Below are positions 35,116 through 43,814 of a stretch of 64,000 bases of DNA, in pieces. Origin of the DNA: Ketobacter sp964016105 (lineage in GTDB: Bacteria; Pseudomonadota; Gammaproteobacteria; Pseudomonadales; Ketobacteraceae). A program made the translations under genes and the position numbers. Where the stretch lies: the NCBI GenBank assembly GCA_964016105.1, contig CAXHEX010000004.1, positions 248,001 through 312,000 on the forward strand. The letters are read 5' to 3'. Position 1 is the stretch's first letter. Each line of letters starts with the position of its first letter. The notes beneath the pieces are model-generated. The model searched no databases. It was not told the origin of the DNA and saw nothing but the letters and a program-made list of their open reading frames with translations.

Positions 35116-35635
35116 CGGGCCGCTTTTGCAGCTTCCTTTGCAGGGTACGACGGTGCATATTCAAGGCGCGGGCGGTGGCAGAAATGTTGCCCTGGTTTTC
35201 AAGTAACACCTTCTGGATGTGCTCCCACTCCAGGCGATCGGTGGACAGTGGTGTGTCAACCAGTTCCACCTCTTCATTTCCTTCCGAACTTTCCTGCAGC
35301 AGGCTCAAAATGTCACGGGCGGTGACCGGTTTGCACAGGTAGTTGTCGGCACCCCGTTTTACTGCCTCCACGGCGGTGGCAATACTGGCGTAAGCCGTAA
35401 GCATAACCACCCGTTGCTGGGGGTGTTCAGTTAACAGGGTGTCCAATAATTGCAGGCCGCTCTCCACACCCAGGTTCAAATCCAGTAATACCAAATCAAA
35501 TTGCTCCTGCTCCATGGCGGCAATGGTCTGGCTGGAGTCTTGCGCCGTCGTTACGGATAGGTCGTGGCGTTGCAGCACCCGTTTCAGGGTTTGCAAAAAC
35601 ACGCTATCGTCATCCACCAATAATAGTTTATCCAT
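35105..35635 (-). CDS. regA: RegA/PrrA/RoxR-family redox response regulator
   Basis: A DNA-binding response regulator of 176 residues. The receiver domain has D9-D10, the phosphoacceptor D52 in LLDLNLG, T80 and K102. The C-terminal part is a Fis-type helix-turn-helix whose recognition end MHRRTLQRKLQKRPV is the nearly invariant signature of the RegA/PrrA/ActR family. In relatives it controls respiratory oxidases and other redox-linked genes. It overlaps the regB-like gene by 8 bp, so the pair is translationally coupled. Its 3' end overlaps ptsP by 11 bp. Confidence 0.93.
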   Translation of the reverse strand: MDKLLLVDDDSVFLQTLKRVLQRHDLSVTTAQDSSQTIAAMEQEQFDLVLLDLNLGVESGLQLLDTLLTEHPQQRVVMLTAYASIATAVEAVKRGADNYLCKPVTARDILSLLQESSEGNEEVELVDTPLSTDRLEWEHIQKVLLENQGNISATARALNMHRRTLQRKLQKRPVKR

Positions 35636-36938
35636 CTGTGGTGCCCGTTGTAAGGGAGTTGGGTAACCAAATTTCAGCCCGGGTACCCTCGGCCTGGTTA
35701 ACTATTTTTAGCTGGCCTCCCAAGCGATTGATGGTGGCATTTGATAGAAATAAACCCAGCCCCATGCCATCGCTGTCTGAAGTCAGAAAGGGTTTGCCAA
35801 TATCTTCAGAGACCTGTCTTGGTAATCCAGGACCCTTGTCTTCGATGATGATGCCGATCTGGTGAGCCCGTTGCGTCACTCCGATGATGGGGTTGCTGGC
35901 ACTGGCTTTTGCTGCGTTGTCCAATAGATTCAAAAGCGCCTGCTCCAGGGTTGGATCATAATTGATGTGCTGCTGTTCCAATTCCTCGGGTAAGGGTTTC
36001 AGCTGCAATCTTAAGCCGGGATGTATTAGGGTGAACTGTTCTTGCAGGTGCTTGAGTAGAACTGAAATGGGCTCGCGGGTGACGGTGCCGTTACGAATAT
36101 GTTCGGCTTTGCGCATCATGCCCTGCAGGGTTTGCTTGCATATTTGAACTTGGCTTTCCATGGTGGCCCAATCCTGTTCCCTGTGTTCCGGATCTTGCCC
36201 ATGCTTCAACTCTTCCATCAATAACCCGATGGTGGAAAGAGGGGTGCCTATTTGGTGGGCGGCGCTGGCGGCGAAAGTGGCTAAAGCAATAAGTTGTTCA
36301 TCCCTTAATGTGTCTTCCCGTTGCTGTGCCAAACGCTCTTTTTGCCGGCGAATGGATGCGGACATAGGTTGTACTAACAGCAACAGCAACACTGCCGACA
36401 GGGAAAAAGTGATCCACATACCCAGCAGATGAAGTTGCATAAATTGTTGATGATGGTCATGGTCATGGGTCTGGGGCGCTAGGGGGATATAAAATTCTGT
36501 CAGACCGGTATAGATGCCGATGGCGATCAAGGCGATTATAACGCTTGCCTGCCAGCCGAGAATGGCGGCGGCCATGGCAATAGGTAGTAGTAAAATGGAA
36601 ATCAGGGGGTTGGTATGGCCGCCGCTGTCATGGAGAAACCAACCCAATAACAACATGGAAAAAAACAATAGCAGCAGGTAAAAGCCAGTGGTGATTTGGC
36701 GACCAGGTTTAGACAACAACACTGCTCCCAGGGTGGCGAGACACTGGGTGGGTATAAGCCACCAAAATACTCCTGTGGTCAAACTATAGCCCTGCCAGCG
36801 CAACGCCAGGGCGCTAACAATCATACTTAAGCTGATGAACAGCATGTACCATTTGAAAAAAGTCAGGCTGTTGGGCGGTAGAGTTTGTTGGTGCCAGGCA
36901 GCGTGGGTCCCGTGTTTAGATTTCCAGGGCAAATTCAA
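35628..36938 (-). CDS. regB: RegB/PrrB/RoxS-family redox sensor kinase
   Basis: A membrane histidine kinase of 436 residues with about six N-terminal helices. The H-box AASAAHQIGTPLSTI (H228) is the RegB type. The kinase core has LLNLLDNAAKAS, EDKGPGLP and GMGLGLFLS. Between helices 3 and 4 is GGHTNPL (106-112), close to the quinone-sensing GGxxNPF of RegB. The linker before the H-box has no cysteine, so the redox-cysteine switch of RegB is missing. A histidine-rich loop (THDHDHHQ) follows helix 5. The first TTG (36938) has its GGAG only 1 nt away; a TTG two codons later, at 36932, has better spacing. It overlaps the NRDE gene. Confidence 0.9.
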   Translation of the reverse strand: MNLPWKSKHGTHAAWHQQTLPPNSLTFFKWYMLFISLSMIVSALALRWQGYSLTTGVFWWLIPTQCLATLGAVLLSKPGRQITTGFYLLLLFFSMLLLGWFLHDSGGHTNPLISILLLPIAMAAAILGWQASVIIALIAIGIYTGLTEFYIPLAPQTHDHDHHQQFMQLHLLGMWITFSLSAVLLLLLVQPMSASIRRQKERLAQQREDTLRDEQLIALATFAASAAHQIGTPLSTIGLLMEELKHGQDPEHREQDWATMESQVQICKQTLQGMMRKAEHIRNGTVTREPISVLLKHLQEQFTLIHPGLRLQLKPLPEELEQQHINYDPTLEQALLNLLDNAAKASASNPIIGVTQRAHQIGIIIEDKGPGLPRQVSEDIGKPFLTSDSDGMGLGLFLSNATINRLGGQLKIVNQAEGTRAEIWLPNSLTTGTTDG

Positions 36939-37713
36939 ACTCCACTTGCTGTTGTAGCTCGCCGTTTATATTCCAGGTCCACTCTGCAAACTCCATCTGG
37001 CCCTGGTTGTTGAGTCTCACTAAAGTGCTGGTGCGAGTGCCATAGCCGCTGGCGGGGTGCTCGATAAAACGGGCGGATAGTACTTTTTCCATGTCTTCCC
37101 CAACGCCGGTATGGGGTAATGTATGGGAGGGCGCCATTTGTTTATGGGTTAAAAGCGGCAAAAGTTGCGGCAGACTGAAAGACGACTGCCGCAGTAAATG
37201 TTGCAGCTCTTTTTTTCCCTCACTCACTTTCGGCCAAGGCGTGTTTAAAGTGGCGTTACTTAGACCGTGAATGCCGGGCTCAAGCTTAGTGGCTTGTTCA
37301 TTTCGATTGCTCATGTGCCAGAGCTGATGGTTTAGGCCGCAAATCAGATTAAAGCCGCTGTATCGGGTTTGATGCTGCATTACTTCGCTTTGATAGTCCT
37401 GGCAGCTCTTGTCACTTGTAAGAAAGCCCGTCACCAGGTGGCCTCGGCTGATGGCGTCGCTGGGCGGTGCCCGGTGGGGCTCCCGTACGTTGGTGACGGC
37501 CGCTAATCTGCCGGTTTTGGTGACCCCCATCCAGGTGCCGCCTGCCGTAATGTCCTTCCCCGCAAGAACCGGGTTGTGGTCTTTGCTGGCCCCGTTCTCT
37601 CCATGCCAAAAGTGCGCTTCTGCGCTGGGACGGCTGAAAAATTCATCCCGGTTGGCGGCGATTACCAGGGGGTACTTAGGATGTGCCTGGTGGGCAATCA
37701 GAATAAGACACAT
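36916..37713 (-). CDS. NRDE (TANGO2-type) family protein
   Basis: A 265-residue protein of the NRDE family, related to eukaryotic TANGO2 and possibly an N-terminal nucleophile hydrolase. It starts MCLILIAHQAHPKYPLVIAANRDEF, containing the name-giving NRDE, followed by GGTWMGVTKTGRLAAVTN. The ATG at 37713 is chosen over one 18 bp upstream because cleavage of Met exposes the conserved cysteine. Pseudomonas species carry a similar gene near ptsP and lgt. Its end overlaps regB by about 23 bp, suggesting one minus-strand transcript NRDE-regB-regA. The biological substrate is unknown. Confidence 0.9.
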   Translation of the reverse strand: MCLILIAHQAHPKYPLVIAANRDEFFSRPSAEAHFWHGENGASKDHNPVLAGKDITAGGTWMGVTKTGRLAAVTNVREPHRAPPSDAISRGHLVTGFLTSDKSCQDYQSEVMQHQTRYSGFNLICGLNHQLWHMSNRNEQATKLEPGIHGLSNATLNTPWPKVSEGKKELQHLLRQSSFSLPQLLPLLTHKQMAPSHTLPHTGVGEDMEKVLSARFIEHPASGYGTRTSTLVRLNNQGQMEFAEWTWNINGELQQQVEFEFALEI

Positions 37714-37792
37714 GTTTAGAAAGCCCTTCAATGTTAGGGTAAACTATGGGCAATACATGATAAAGCCCATAATTTTAAAAAGGAATCCTTCC

Positions 37793-38587
37793 ATGTTGAT
37801 GTATCCGGAGATTGATCCGGTGGCGATCCAGTTGGGGCCATTGAGCGTGCGTTGGTACGGCCTTATGTACTTAATTGGTTTTGGCGCAGGGTATTGGTTG
37901 TTATCCCGGCGGGCAAAGAAACCCAACTCCGGCTGGACCACAGATCAGGTAAGCGACCTGATCTTTATGGGGGCATTGGGGGTAGTGCTGGGCGGCCGTA
38001 TAGGGTACGTGCTGTTCTACAATTTCAGCGCCTTTCTACAAGATCCTCTCTTGCTGTTCACCGTCTGGAAGGGGGGGATGTCCTTTCACGGCGGATTCAT
38101 TGGTGTCATCCTTGCCGTATTACTGTTCGCCCGCAAGCACAAAAAACATGCTTGGGATATTCTGGACTTTGGTGCCCCCATCGTACCTATTGGTCTGGGT
38201 GCCGGGCGCATAGGCAATTTTATCGGTGGTGAGCTGGTGGGGCGTACCACTGACGTGCCCTGGGGTATGGTGTTTCCCCACATTGATCAGCTACCCCGTC
38301 ATCCATCCCAGCTCTATCAGGCCATACTGGAGGGGCTGGTTTTATTTTGTATCCTTTGGTTTTTCTCGGCTAAACCCAGGCCACGCTACGCGGTGAGCGC
38401 ACTGTTCGCCTTTTTCTACGGTATATTCCGTTTTGGCGTGGAATTTGTGCGCCAGCCCGATGACCATATCGGGTTTGTGGCGCTCAATTGGCTAACCATG
38501 GGGCAAATTTTGTCTTTGCCAATGATACTTTTAGGTCTATACCTATGGTACCTGGCCTATTACAAAAACACCGCCAGCGGACATTAG
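37793..38587 (+). CDS. lgt: Prolipoprotein diacylglyceryl transferase
   Basis: Lgt attaches diacylglycerol from phosphatidylglycerol to the lipobox cysteine of prolipoproteins, the first step for every lipoprotein in this window. The 264-residue membrane protein shows MSFHGGFIG with the essential His (about H99) and GAGRIGNFIGGELVGR with the essential Arg (about R139). A longer open frame extends upstream, but the ATG at 37793 has AGGA 8 nt before it and matches the family start (MYPEIDPVAIQLGPL). It is divergent from the NRDE gene and 39 bp from thyA. Confidence 0.96.
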   Translation: MLMYPEIDPVAIQLGPLSVRWYGLMYLIGFGAGYWLLSRRAKKPNSGWTTDQVSDLIFMGALGVVLGGRIGYVLFYNFSAFLQDPLLLFTVWKGGMSFHGGFIGVILAVLLFARKHKKHAWDILDFGAPIVPIGLGAGRIGNFIGGELVGRTTDVPWGMVFPHIDQLPRHPSQLYQAILEGLVLFCILWFFSAKPRPRYAVSALFAFFYGIFRFGVEFVRQPDDHIGFVALNWLTMGQILSLPMILLGLYLWYLAYYKNTASGH

Positions 38588-38626
38588 CACCAATCATTGA
38601 CTCTGAACTATCAAAGACCTTAATTC

Positions 38627-39460
38627 ATGAAACAGTATTTAGACCTTCTGCGCCATGTGCGTGAAAATGGCGTGACAAAAAGCGATCGCACCGGAACCGG
38701 AACCCTTAGTGTGTTTGGATACCAAATGCGGTTTGATCTGGCCCAGGGTTTCCCTTTAGTCACCACCAAAAAAACCCATCTAAAATCCATTCTGCACGAA
38801 CTGCTTTGGTTTATAAAAGGCGATACCAATATTGCTTATTTAAAACAAAACGGGGTTTCCATCTGGGATGAATGGGCCGATCAAGCCGGTGATCTGGGCC
38901 CGGTGTATGGCAAACAGTGGCGCAGTTGGGAAGGGCCCAAGGGCGAGGTGGTGGACCAGCTAAGTTTGCTGTTGGATGAAATCAAAACCAATCCAGATTC
39001 ACGCCGGTTGGTATTAAGCGCCTGGAACCCGGTGGTGCTGCCGGACGTATCCAAAACCCCAAAACAAAATGCGTCCGAAGGTAAGCAGGCCTTGCCGCCC
39101 TGTCACTGTCTGTTCCAGTTTTATGTGGCAGATGGAAAACTGTCATGTCAGCTTTACCAGCGCAGCGGTGATGTTTTCCTGGGGGTGCCTTTCAATATCG
39201 CTTCCTACGCGTTGCTGACGTTGATGATTGCGCAAGTGAGCGGGCTTGAGCCCGGTGACTTTGTGCACAGCTTTGGTGATGTGCATCTTTATTCAAACCA
39301 TCTGGAGCAGGCGGAGTTGCAATTGCAGCGCGCTCCAAAGCCCTTGCCCATCATGAAGATCAATCCCAATATCACGTCCTTATTCGATTTTAGTTATGAC
39401 GACTTTGAGTTGGTAGGGTATGATCCTTATCCTCACATAAAGGCACCTGTGGCCATCTAA
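38627..39460 (+). CDS. thyA: Thymidylate synthase
   Basis: ThyA methylates dUMP to dTMP using methylene-tetrahydrofolate. The protein is 277 residues, slightly longer than the 264 of E. coli because of an insertion near TPKQNASEGKQ. The catalytic cysteine is C159 in LPPCHCLFQF. The dUMP-binding QLYQRSGDVFLGVPFNI and the C-terminal HIKAPVAI are intact. It is followed 34 bp later by folA, which regenerates the folate it consumes, a common and functional pairing. lgt upstream fits the conserved order. Confidence 0.97.
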   Translation: MKQYLDLLRHVRENGVTKSDRTGTGTLSVFGYQMRFDLAQGFPLVTTKKTHLKSILHELLWFIKGDTNIAYLKQNGVSIWDEWADQAGDLGPVYGKQWRSWEGPKGEVVDQLSLLLDEIKTNPDSRRLVLSAWNPVVLPDVSKTPKQNASEGKQALPPCHCLFQFYVADGKLSCQLYQRSGDVFLGVPFNIASYALLTLMIAQVSGLEPGDFVHSFGDVHLYSNHLEQAELQLQRAPKPLPIMKINPNITSLFDFSYDDFELVGYDPYPHIKAPVAI

Positions 39461-39494
39461 AACAGCAACTTAGGCAAGGTTAGTTTTTGTACAG

Positions 39495-39986
39495 ATGATA
39501 TCTTTGATTGTGGCCGTGGCCGATAATGGTGTGATTGGCTATGAAAATAAAATGCCCTGGTATATTCCTGCTGAACTCCAGCATTTCAAAACCCGTACCA
39601 TGGGTAAACCCATTATTATGGGGCGCAAAACGTTTGATTCCCTTGGTCGGGTTTTGCCCGGTCGGCCCCATGTGGTAATCAGTCGCTCTGAGTTGAACTT
39701 GCCAGACCGTTGTTATGCTGCAAACGACATCCAAACCGCCATAGACACGGCCCAGAGGCTGACCGATGGTGATGAAGTGGTGGTGATTGGCGGAGCGGAG
39801 ATTTATCGCCAGGCTCTACCCTTGGTGGATCGCCTCTACCTTACAGAAGTGCATATTGAGCCTGAAGGCGACACGTATTTTCCTGAGATTGACCCTCATC
39901 AGTGGCGTGAAATTGAGCGTCAGGATATGTCTGCTGATGATGATTCTGCAATTGCGTACAGCATTGTGACCTATCAACGTAACTAA
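39495..39986 (+). CDS. folA: Dihydrofolate reductase
   Basis: FolA reduces dihydrofolate to tetrahydrofolate with NADPH. The 163-residue protein starts MISLIVAVADNGVIGYENKMPW, followed by the active-site acid at position 27, which is Glu here rather than the Asp of E. coli; both occur naturally. NADPH-binding MGRKTFDSLG and VIGGAEIYRQALP are intact. It follows thyA by 34 bp and precedes the DUF349 gene by 12 bp, so the three are likely cotranscribed. Confidence 0.97.
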   Translation: MISLIVAVADNGVIGYENKMPWYIPAELQHFKTRTMGKPIIMGRKTFDSLGRVLPGRPHVVISRSELNLPDRCYAANDIQTAIDTAQRLTDGDEVVVIGGAEIYRQALPLVDRLYLTEVHIEPEGDTYFPEIDPHQWREIERQDMSADDDSAIAYSIVTYQRN

Positions 39987-39998
39987 CGACGATACGCT

Positions 39999-42878
39999 AT
40001 GTTTAAGAAACTATTCAAGCCAAAGTGGCAAAGTGCTAAGCCCCAAGTGCGAATCCAAGCGCTGCAAACCCTGGATATAAACGATCAGAATGATTTTCAT
40101 GTGATTGAGCTTATGGCCAAGGGCGATGTGGAACGGGACGTGCGTTTGGCGGCAATGAAACGGATTCCGCAAAAAGATAAATTGATAACCCTAATTCGTC
40201 AGGAAAAAGACAACGCGGTGCGCTTTTCCGCCATTGAGCATCTGGTTGCCACCCTGGGTCAACATCAGGCAGGAATCGATCCAGTAGTGCAGGACATGGT
40301 GTCGGATTTGGATACCCACGCCCTCATAGGGATTGTGGAGCAAACCCAGAACGTGGAGTTGGGAAGTCACGCCATTGGGCAACTGGATGATGAATCGATT
40401 TTGGAAAACTATGCGGTTAAATTACCGCTGGCTCAACTACGGCAAGTGGCTGCCCATAAGCTGAGTTCCGAGGATGTGCTGGAAAGGGTAATCAAAGCCA
40501 GCAAGGGTAAGGACAAGCGAATTTGGCGAATCTGCAAAGACAAGTTGAACGCGTTACGAGAAGAGCAGGATCAGGAAGCCAGTATAGAGCAGCAGATAAA
40601 TGAGTTGTGCCATGGGATGGAGACGTTGTCACGGTTGCCCCACGATAATCTATACGCGCCTAAACTGGAACACTTGCAAAAACAGTGGCAGAGGCTGCAG
40701 CATCACGCGGATAACGAAGCCGTGCAGAGATTCAATCGTGCCTACTCATTATGCAAGGCGGTGTTAGACGACATTAACAATGAGCAGGATCGCTTGGCAG
40801 AGGAAACTCAGCGCCGAAGGGAAGCGCTGCAGGAACGTATGGCGGCTTGTGAGCAGCTGGAAGCGGCTGTGAAACAACTCAGTTCCATTGCGGTGGTGGA
40901 TCCCAAAGATATTCCAGCGTTACAGGCATTGCTAAACACCCAGAAAATTCGCTGGGATGAGGCTTCCAGCGTGGTGGAACCCGCCGCCGATGAGCGTAAA
41001 CGTTTTAGTCGAATTCATAACTTGTTGCAGCGGGCATTGGATGCCGTGCGCAAATTAGGTGAGCATGACGCTAAAATTCGTGCTGCGGCCAAGGACATCC
41101 TGGATCTGCAGGACGCCACCATGGCGGTTCTGGAACAAAAGCATAAGTCGCTGCAAAAAGCGCTGGGTGATCTGGTTTGGCCAGAAGAGTTGGCTTGGCC
41201 CGAAAGCCTGAAATTACAACAACAGGCATTGGCCCATTACGAACGATTGCGTACCAAGGCAAAAGCCCTGGAACAGGAAGCCATTGATAATATCCGTCAT
41301 CGTTTCACCGAATTGAACAATGAGATTGAATTGGGACATTTAAAGCCGGCAAACCGTTTATTGAAAGAAGCCAATCAATTAGTGAAACATTTGCCGGTAA
41401 AAATAGCGTCCAATTATCAGAAGCAATTACGTGAGCTTACAGCCAAGGTAAATGAGTTGCGGGACTGGCAGGGGTTCGTTGCCACTCCCAAAAAAGAAGA
41501 CCTGTGTGTTGAAATGGAAGCGCTACAAAATGCAGACCTTGATCCCCAGGCGCTGGCTTCCAAAATCCGTCGGTTACAGGATGAATGGCGTAAATTGGGT
41601 GAGGCAGACAAAGGCCGTAACAAAGAGTTGTGGGATCGCTTCAGTTCTGCTGCGGACAAAGCGTATGAGCCCTGTCGTGGCTACTTCGATGAGTTGTCAG
41701 AAACCCGGCAACGCAACTTGGAAAAACGCCAACAAATTTGTTCGCAGCTCTCCACCTATCTGGATCAATACGATTGGGATAACGCCGACTGGCCAGCGGT
41801 CAATGAAGTCTATGAGACTGCCAAAAATGAATGGCGTATGTATTCCCCTGTGGAGCGTAAAGAAGGCAAGAAGGCCCAGGAAGAATTTAATGATCTGTTG
41901 AATAAGTTGAGTGACAAGTTGCAGCAGGAATTTGAACGAAATAAAAAACAGCGAGAAGGCCTGATCGAGCAGGTTAACGGCTTAGTGGAAGATGAAAATC
42001 TCAGCAATGCCATTGATCAGACTAAAGAGCTGCAACGTCGCTGGAAGCAAACTGGGATGGTGGCGCGAAGAGATGATGCACGTCTGTGGAAGCGATTTCG
42101 AAGTGGCTGTGATCAAGTGTTTGCGCGCCGGGACAAAGAGCGTGAAGTGGCTCAGCAGGAGCGTCAGCAGAATCTGGTGCACGGAGAACATATTTGCGAG
42201 CAGATCGAGCAGCTGGCGGAATCTCACGTTGAAAATGTGCAAGAGGTGGAAACCGAATTGCGGCAATTGAAATCCCGCTTTGGTGAGCTGGGCGCTTTCC
42301 CCAGGGATCAGCAGGAGCAAATAAATAAAAGCTTTAAAAATGTCTGCGAGCAGGTGAAGCAGGTATTGGATCGTGCTTATAAAGCCGAGCGGGAACAACG
42401 TTTTTCTACGTTATGGGGCGCCATTGATCTTTGTGATCAGATTGAACGTCAGCGTTTGGGTGATTCAGCTTCAGAAGCGTTAACCACCCAGATTGAAGAG
42501 CAATGGCAGCAGCTGTCTGCCAATTTACCTGTGGATGCAGAGCTGCCATTAAAACAACGCTACCAGCGAATCCAGGACGGATTTGATGCTGAGCAGGTAT
42601 CGCCCTCTGCTTTGCAGGATAACGCCGATCAACTACGGGATCTTTGTATTCGCTTGGAAATTGCCGCCGGAGTGGATACGCCAGCACAAGATCAGCAGCG
42701 TCGCATGGAGCTGCAAGTGGACCGGTTGGCGGATGGTTTAAGCCAGCGATCGGAAAATACATCGGTGACTGGCTTAGTGGAACAACTCCAAATGGAATGG
42801 TGTTCAGTGGGGCCAGTGGCAAGCCCTGAGCGTCAGCAATACACCCAACGCTTCAAATCAGCACTGGCGAAAGTGTAG
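39999..42878 (+). CDS. DUF349 repeat coiled-coil protein
   Basis: A large cytoplasmic protein of 959 residues. The first 180 residues look like HEAT-type helical repeats (RLAAMKRIPQKDKLITLI, VRFSAIEHLVATL). The rest is helical and coiled-coil, with several DUF349 units marked by a W-x-x-x-G-x pattern, such as EWRKLGEADKGRNKELW and LQRRWKQTGMVARRDDARLW. DUF349 proteins are widespread in proteobacteria and of unknown molecular role. It lies 12 bp after folA and ends just before a strong hairpin. Charged composition and lack of signal or membrane segments support a cytoplasmic location. Confidence 0.88.
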   Translation: MFKKLFKPKWQSAKPQVRIQALQTLDINDQNDFHVIELMAKGDVERDVRLAAMKRIPQKDKLITLIRQEKDNAVRFSAIEHLVATLGQHQAGIDPVVQDMVSDLDTHALIGIVEQTQNVELGSHAIGQLDDESILENYAVKLPLAQLRQVAAHKLSSEDVLERVIKASKGKDKRIWRICKDKLNALREEQDQEASIEQQINELCHGMETLSRLPHDNLYAPKLEHLQKQWQRLQHHADNEAVQRFNRAYSLCKAVLDDINNEQDRLAEETQRRREALQERMAACEQLEAAVKQLSSIAVVDPKDIPALQALLNTQKIRWDEASSVVEPAADERKRFSRIHNLLQRALDAVRKLGEHDAKIRAAAKDILDLQDATMAVLEQKHKSLQKALGDLVWPEELAWPESLKLQQQALAHYERLRTKAKALEQEAIDNIRHRFTELNNEIELGHLKPANRLLKEANQLVKHLPVKIASNYQKQLRELTAKVNELRDWQGFVATPKKEDLCVEMEALQNADLDPQALASKIRRLQDEWRKLGEADKGRNKELWDRFSSAADKAYEPCRGYFDELSETRQRNLEKRQQICSQLSTYLDQYDWDNADWPAVNEVYETAKNEWRMYSPVERKEGKKAQEEFNDLLNKLSDKLQQEFERNKKQREGLIEQVNGLVEDENLSNAIDQTKELQRRWKQTGMVARRDDARLWKRFRSGCDQVFARRDKEREVAQQERQQNLVHGEHICEQIEQLAESHVENVQEVETELRQLKSRFGELGAFPRDQQEQINKSFKNVCEQVKQVLDRAYKAEREQRFSTLWGAIDLCDQIERQRLGDSASEALTTQIEEQWQQLSANLPVDAELPLKQRYQRIQDGFDAEQVSPSALQDNADQLRDLCIRLEIAAGVDTPAQDQQRRMELQVDRLADGLSQRSENTSVTGLVEQLQMEWCSVGPVASPERQQYTQRFKSALAKV

Positions 42879-42922
42879 CAGGGGTTGTAACTGGGTTCGT
42901 GACAGGAAGTACAGAACAAACG

Positions 42923-42953
42923 CTACAAAGCAGCTTCAGGAGCTGCTTTGTAG
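42923..42953. terminator. Bidirectional terminator hairpin
   Basis: CTACAAAGCAGCT (42923-42935) and AGCTGCTTTGTAG (42941-42953) form a perfect 13-bp stem with a 5-nt loop, between the convergent DUF349 and lipoprotein genes. The lipoprotein stop codon (42936-42938, minus strand) sits in the loop. Neither side has a long T-run, but the symmetry and position suggest termination in both directions. Confidence 0.75.
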
Positions 42954-43289
42954 TGTGTTGCGGATTCGTTGGCAAGCATTACTCACCAAGGACAGTAAAG
43001 ATTTTCCGTCTTTGGCAATGGCCACGTTTTCAATAACGTCGTTGCGAATGGACAAGGTCACAGTACAGTCTGTGGCCGCCATACCTTTGGAGTTGTCGTC
43101 GTAGGCCCAAACTTCAGAACCTGATTTGTTTTCTTGCCGGCGATTGGGTAATCCCAGCGCTTTTTGGGCGTAGGAACTGGGTTTGCCCACGAGATTTTCT
43201 ACAATGCTGTCTTCTTGCTGATTGGTAACGGAGCTTGCGCATCCTGCCAGAAGAAGTGCGGAAGTGCTCAGTGCAACTAGGGTTTTCAT
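42936..43289 (-). CDS. Small lipoprotein, possibly BamE/SmpA-like fold
   Basis: A 117-residue predicted lipoprotein with the signal LVALSTSALLLAGC and lipidated C17. The mature part has LVGKPSSYAQKALGLPNRRQE followed by EVWAYDD, a pattern seen in BamE/SmpA-like small outer-membrane lipoproteins. Two further cysteines (in TDCTVTL and NACQRI) may form a disulfide. No specific family is certain. It is the last of a run of minus-strand genes (lpoB, response regulator, kinase, PilZ) but is separated from PilZ by 116 bp. Its stop lies in the loop of a terminator hairpin. Confidence 0.7.
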   Translation of the reverse strand: MKTLVALSTSALLLAGCASSVTNQQEDSIVENLVGKPSSYAQKALGLPNRRQENKSGSEVWAYDDNSKGMAATDCTVTLSIRNDVIENVAIAKDGKSLLSLVSNACQRIRNTLQSSS

Positions 43290-43405
43290 CTAATCCCCCC
43301 TCGATTCTTTAATTTATAATTTTAATTGGTTTTGTTGTTGGCTTAATTTCACCAATTCCAAGGTCGGGATGCAAGCATTGGAATATTTTATTCTGTAATC
43401 CTAAC

Positions 43406-43744
43406 TTAGTTAGCGTCATCCAGCCAGCGGCCCACCACTTTGCCAGAAGCGCTGTCCAGCTCGATTCCAACCAAGTACTGATCCTCACCTTGGCTGTTCA
43501 CCCAGCGCACGATCCCGCTAATGAGGCTGCGCTCACCGTCACTGCCGTTGATCCACAGGGCGATTTCTGCTTCTTCTAAAACCGGGAAATCCAGCATAAC
43601 CTGCAAACCGCCCAGGGACGCGTTCACGGTATTGGCTTTGCTTTCGTCTAACTTACTGATTTGACTAGATGATATGGACTCGATAAAGAGTGTTTCTTGT
43701 ATGGGTGATCGGGGGCTGGTGCGGCGATCGTCTTCACTGCTCAT
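43406..43744 (-). CDS. PilZ-domain protein, putative c-di-GMP receptor
   Basis: A stand-alone PilZ domain of 112 residues. The N-terminal c-di-GMP arm RRTSPR (7-12) and the downstream NASLGG (41-46) match the RxxxR and D/NxSxxG motifs required for binding c-di-GMP. Later strands (IVRWVNSQGEDQYLVGIEL) fit the barrel. It is therefore a likely c-di-GMP effector affecting polysaccharide, motility or another surface output. It lies 70 bp downstream of the sensor kinase gene in the same direction and may be part of that transcript. Confidence 0.88.
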   Translation of the reverse strand: MSSEDDRRTSPRSPIQETLFIESISSSQISKLDESKANTVNASLGGLQVMLDFPVLEEAEIALWINGSDGERSLISGIVRWVNSQGEDQYLVGIELDSASGKVVGRWLDDAN

Positions 43745-43814
43745 GGGGTAATCTCTTGTTATTAACGCAAGCGGGTGGTGAAATCCGTCTTCTAAGATTA
43801 GACCCAGTCCGGGA

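Noticed and set aside
37409..37792. Extended N-terminus for Lgt
   Set aside because: The extra 128 codons lie antisense to the NRDE gene and precede a good ribosome site and family-typical start at 37793.
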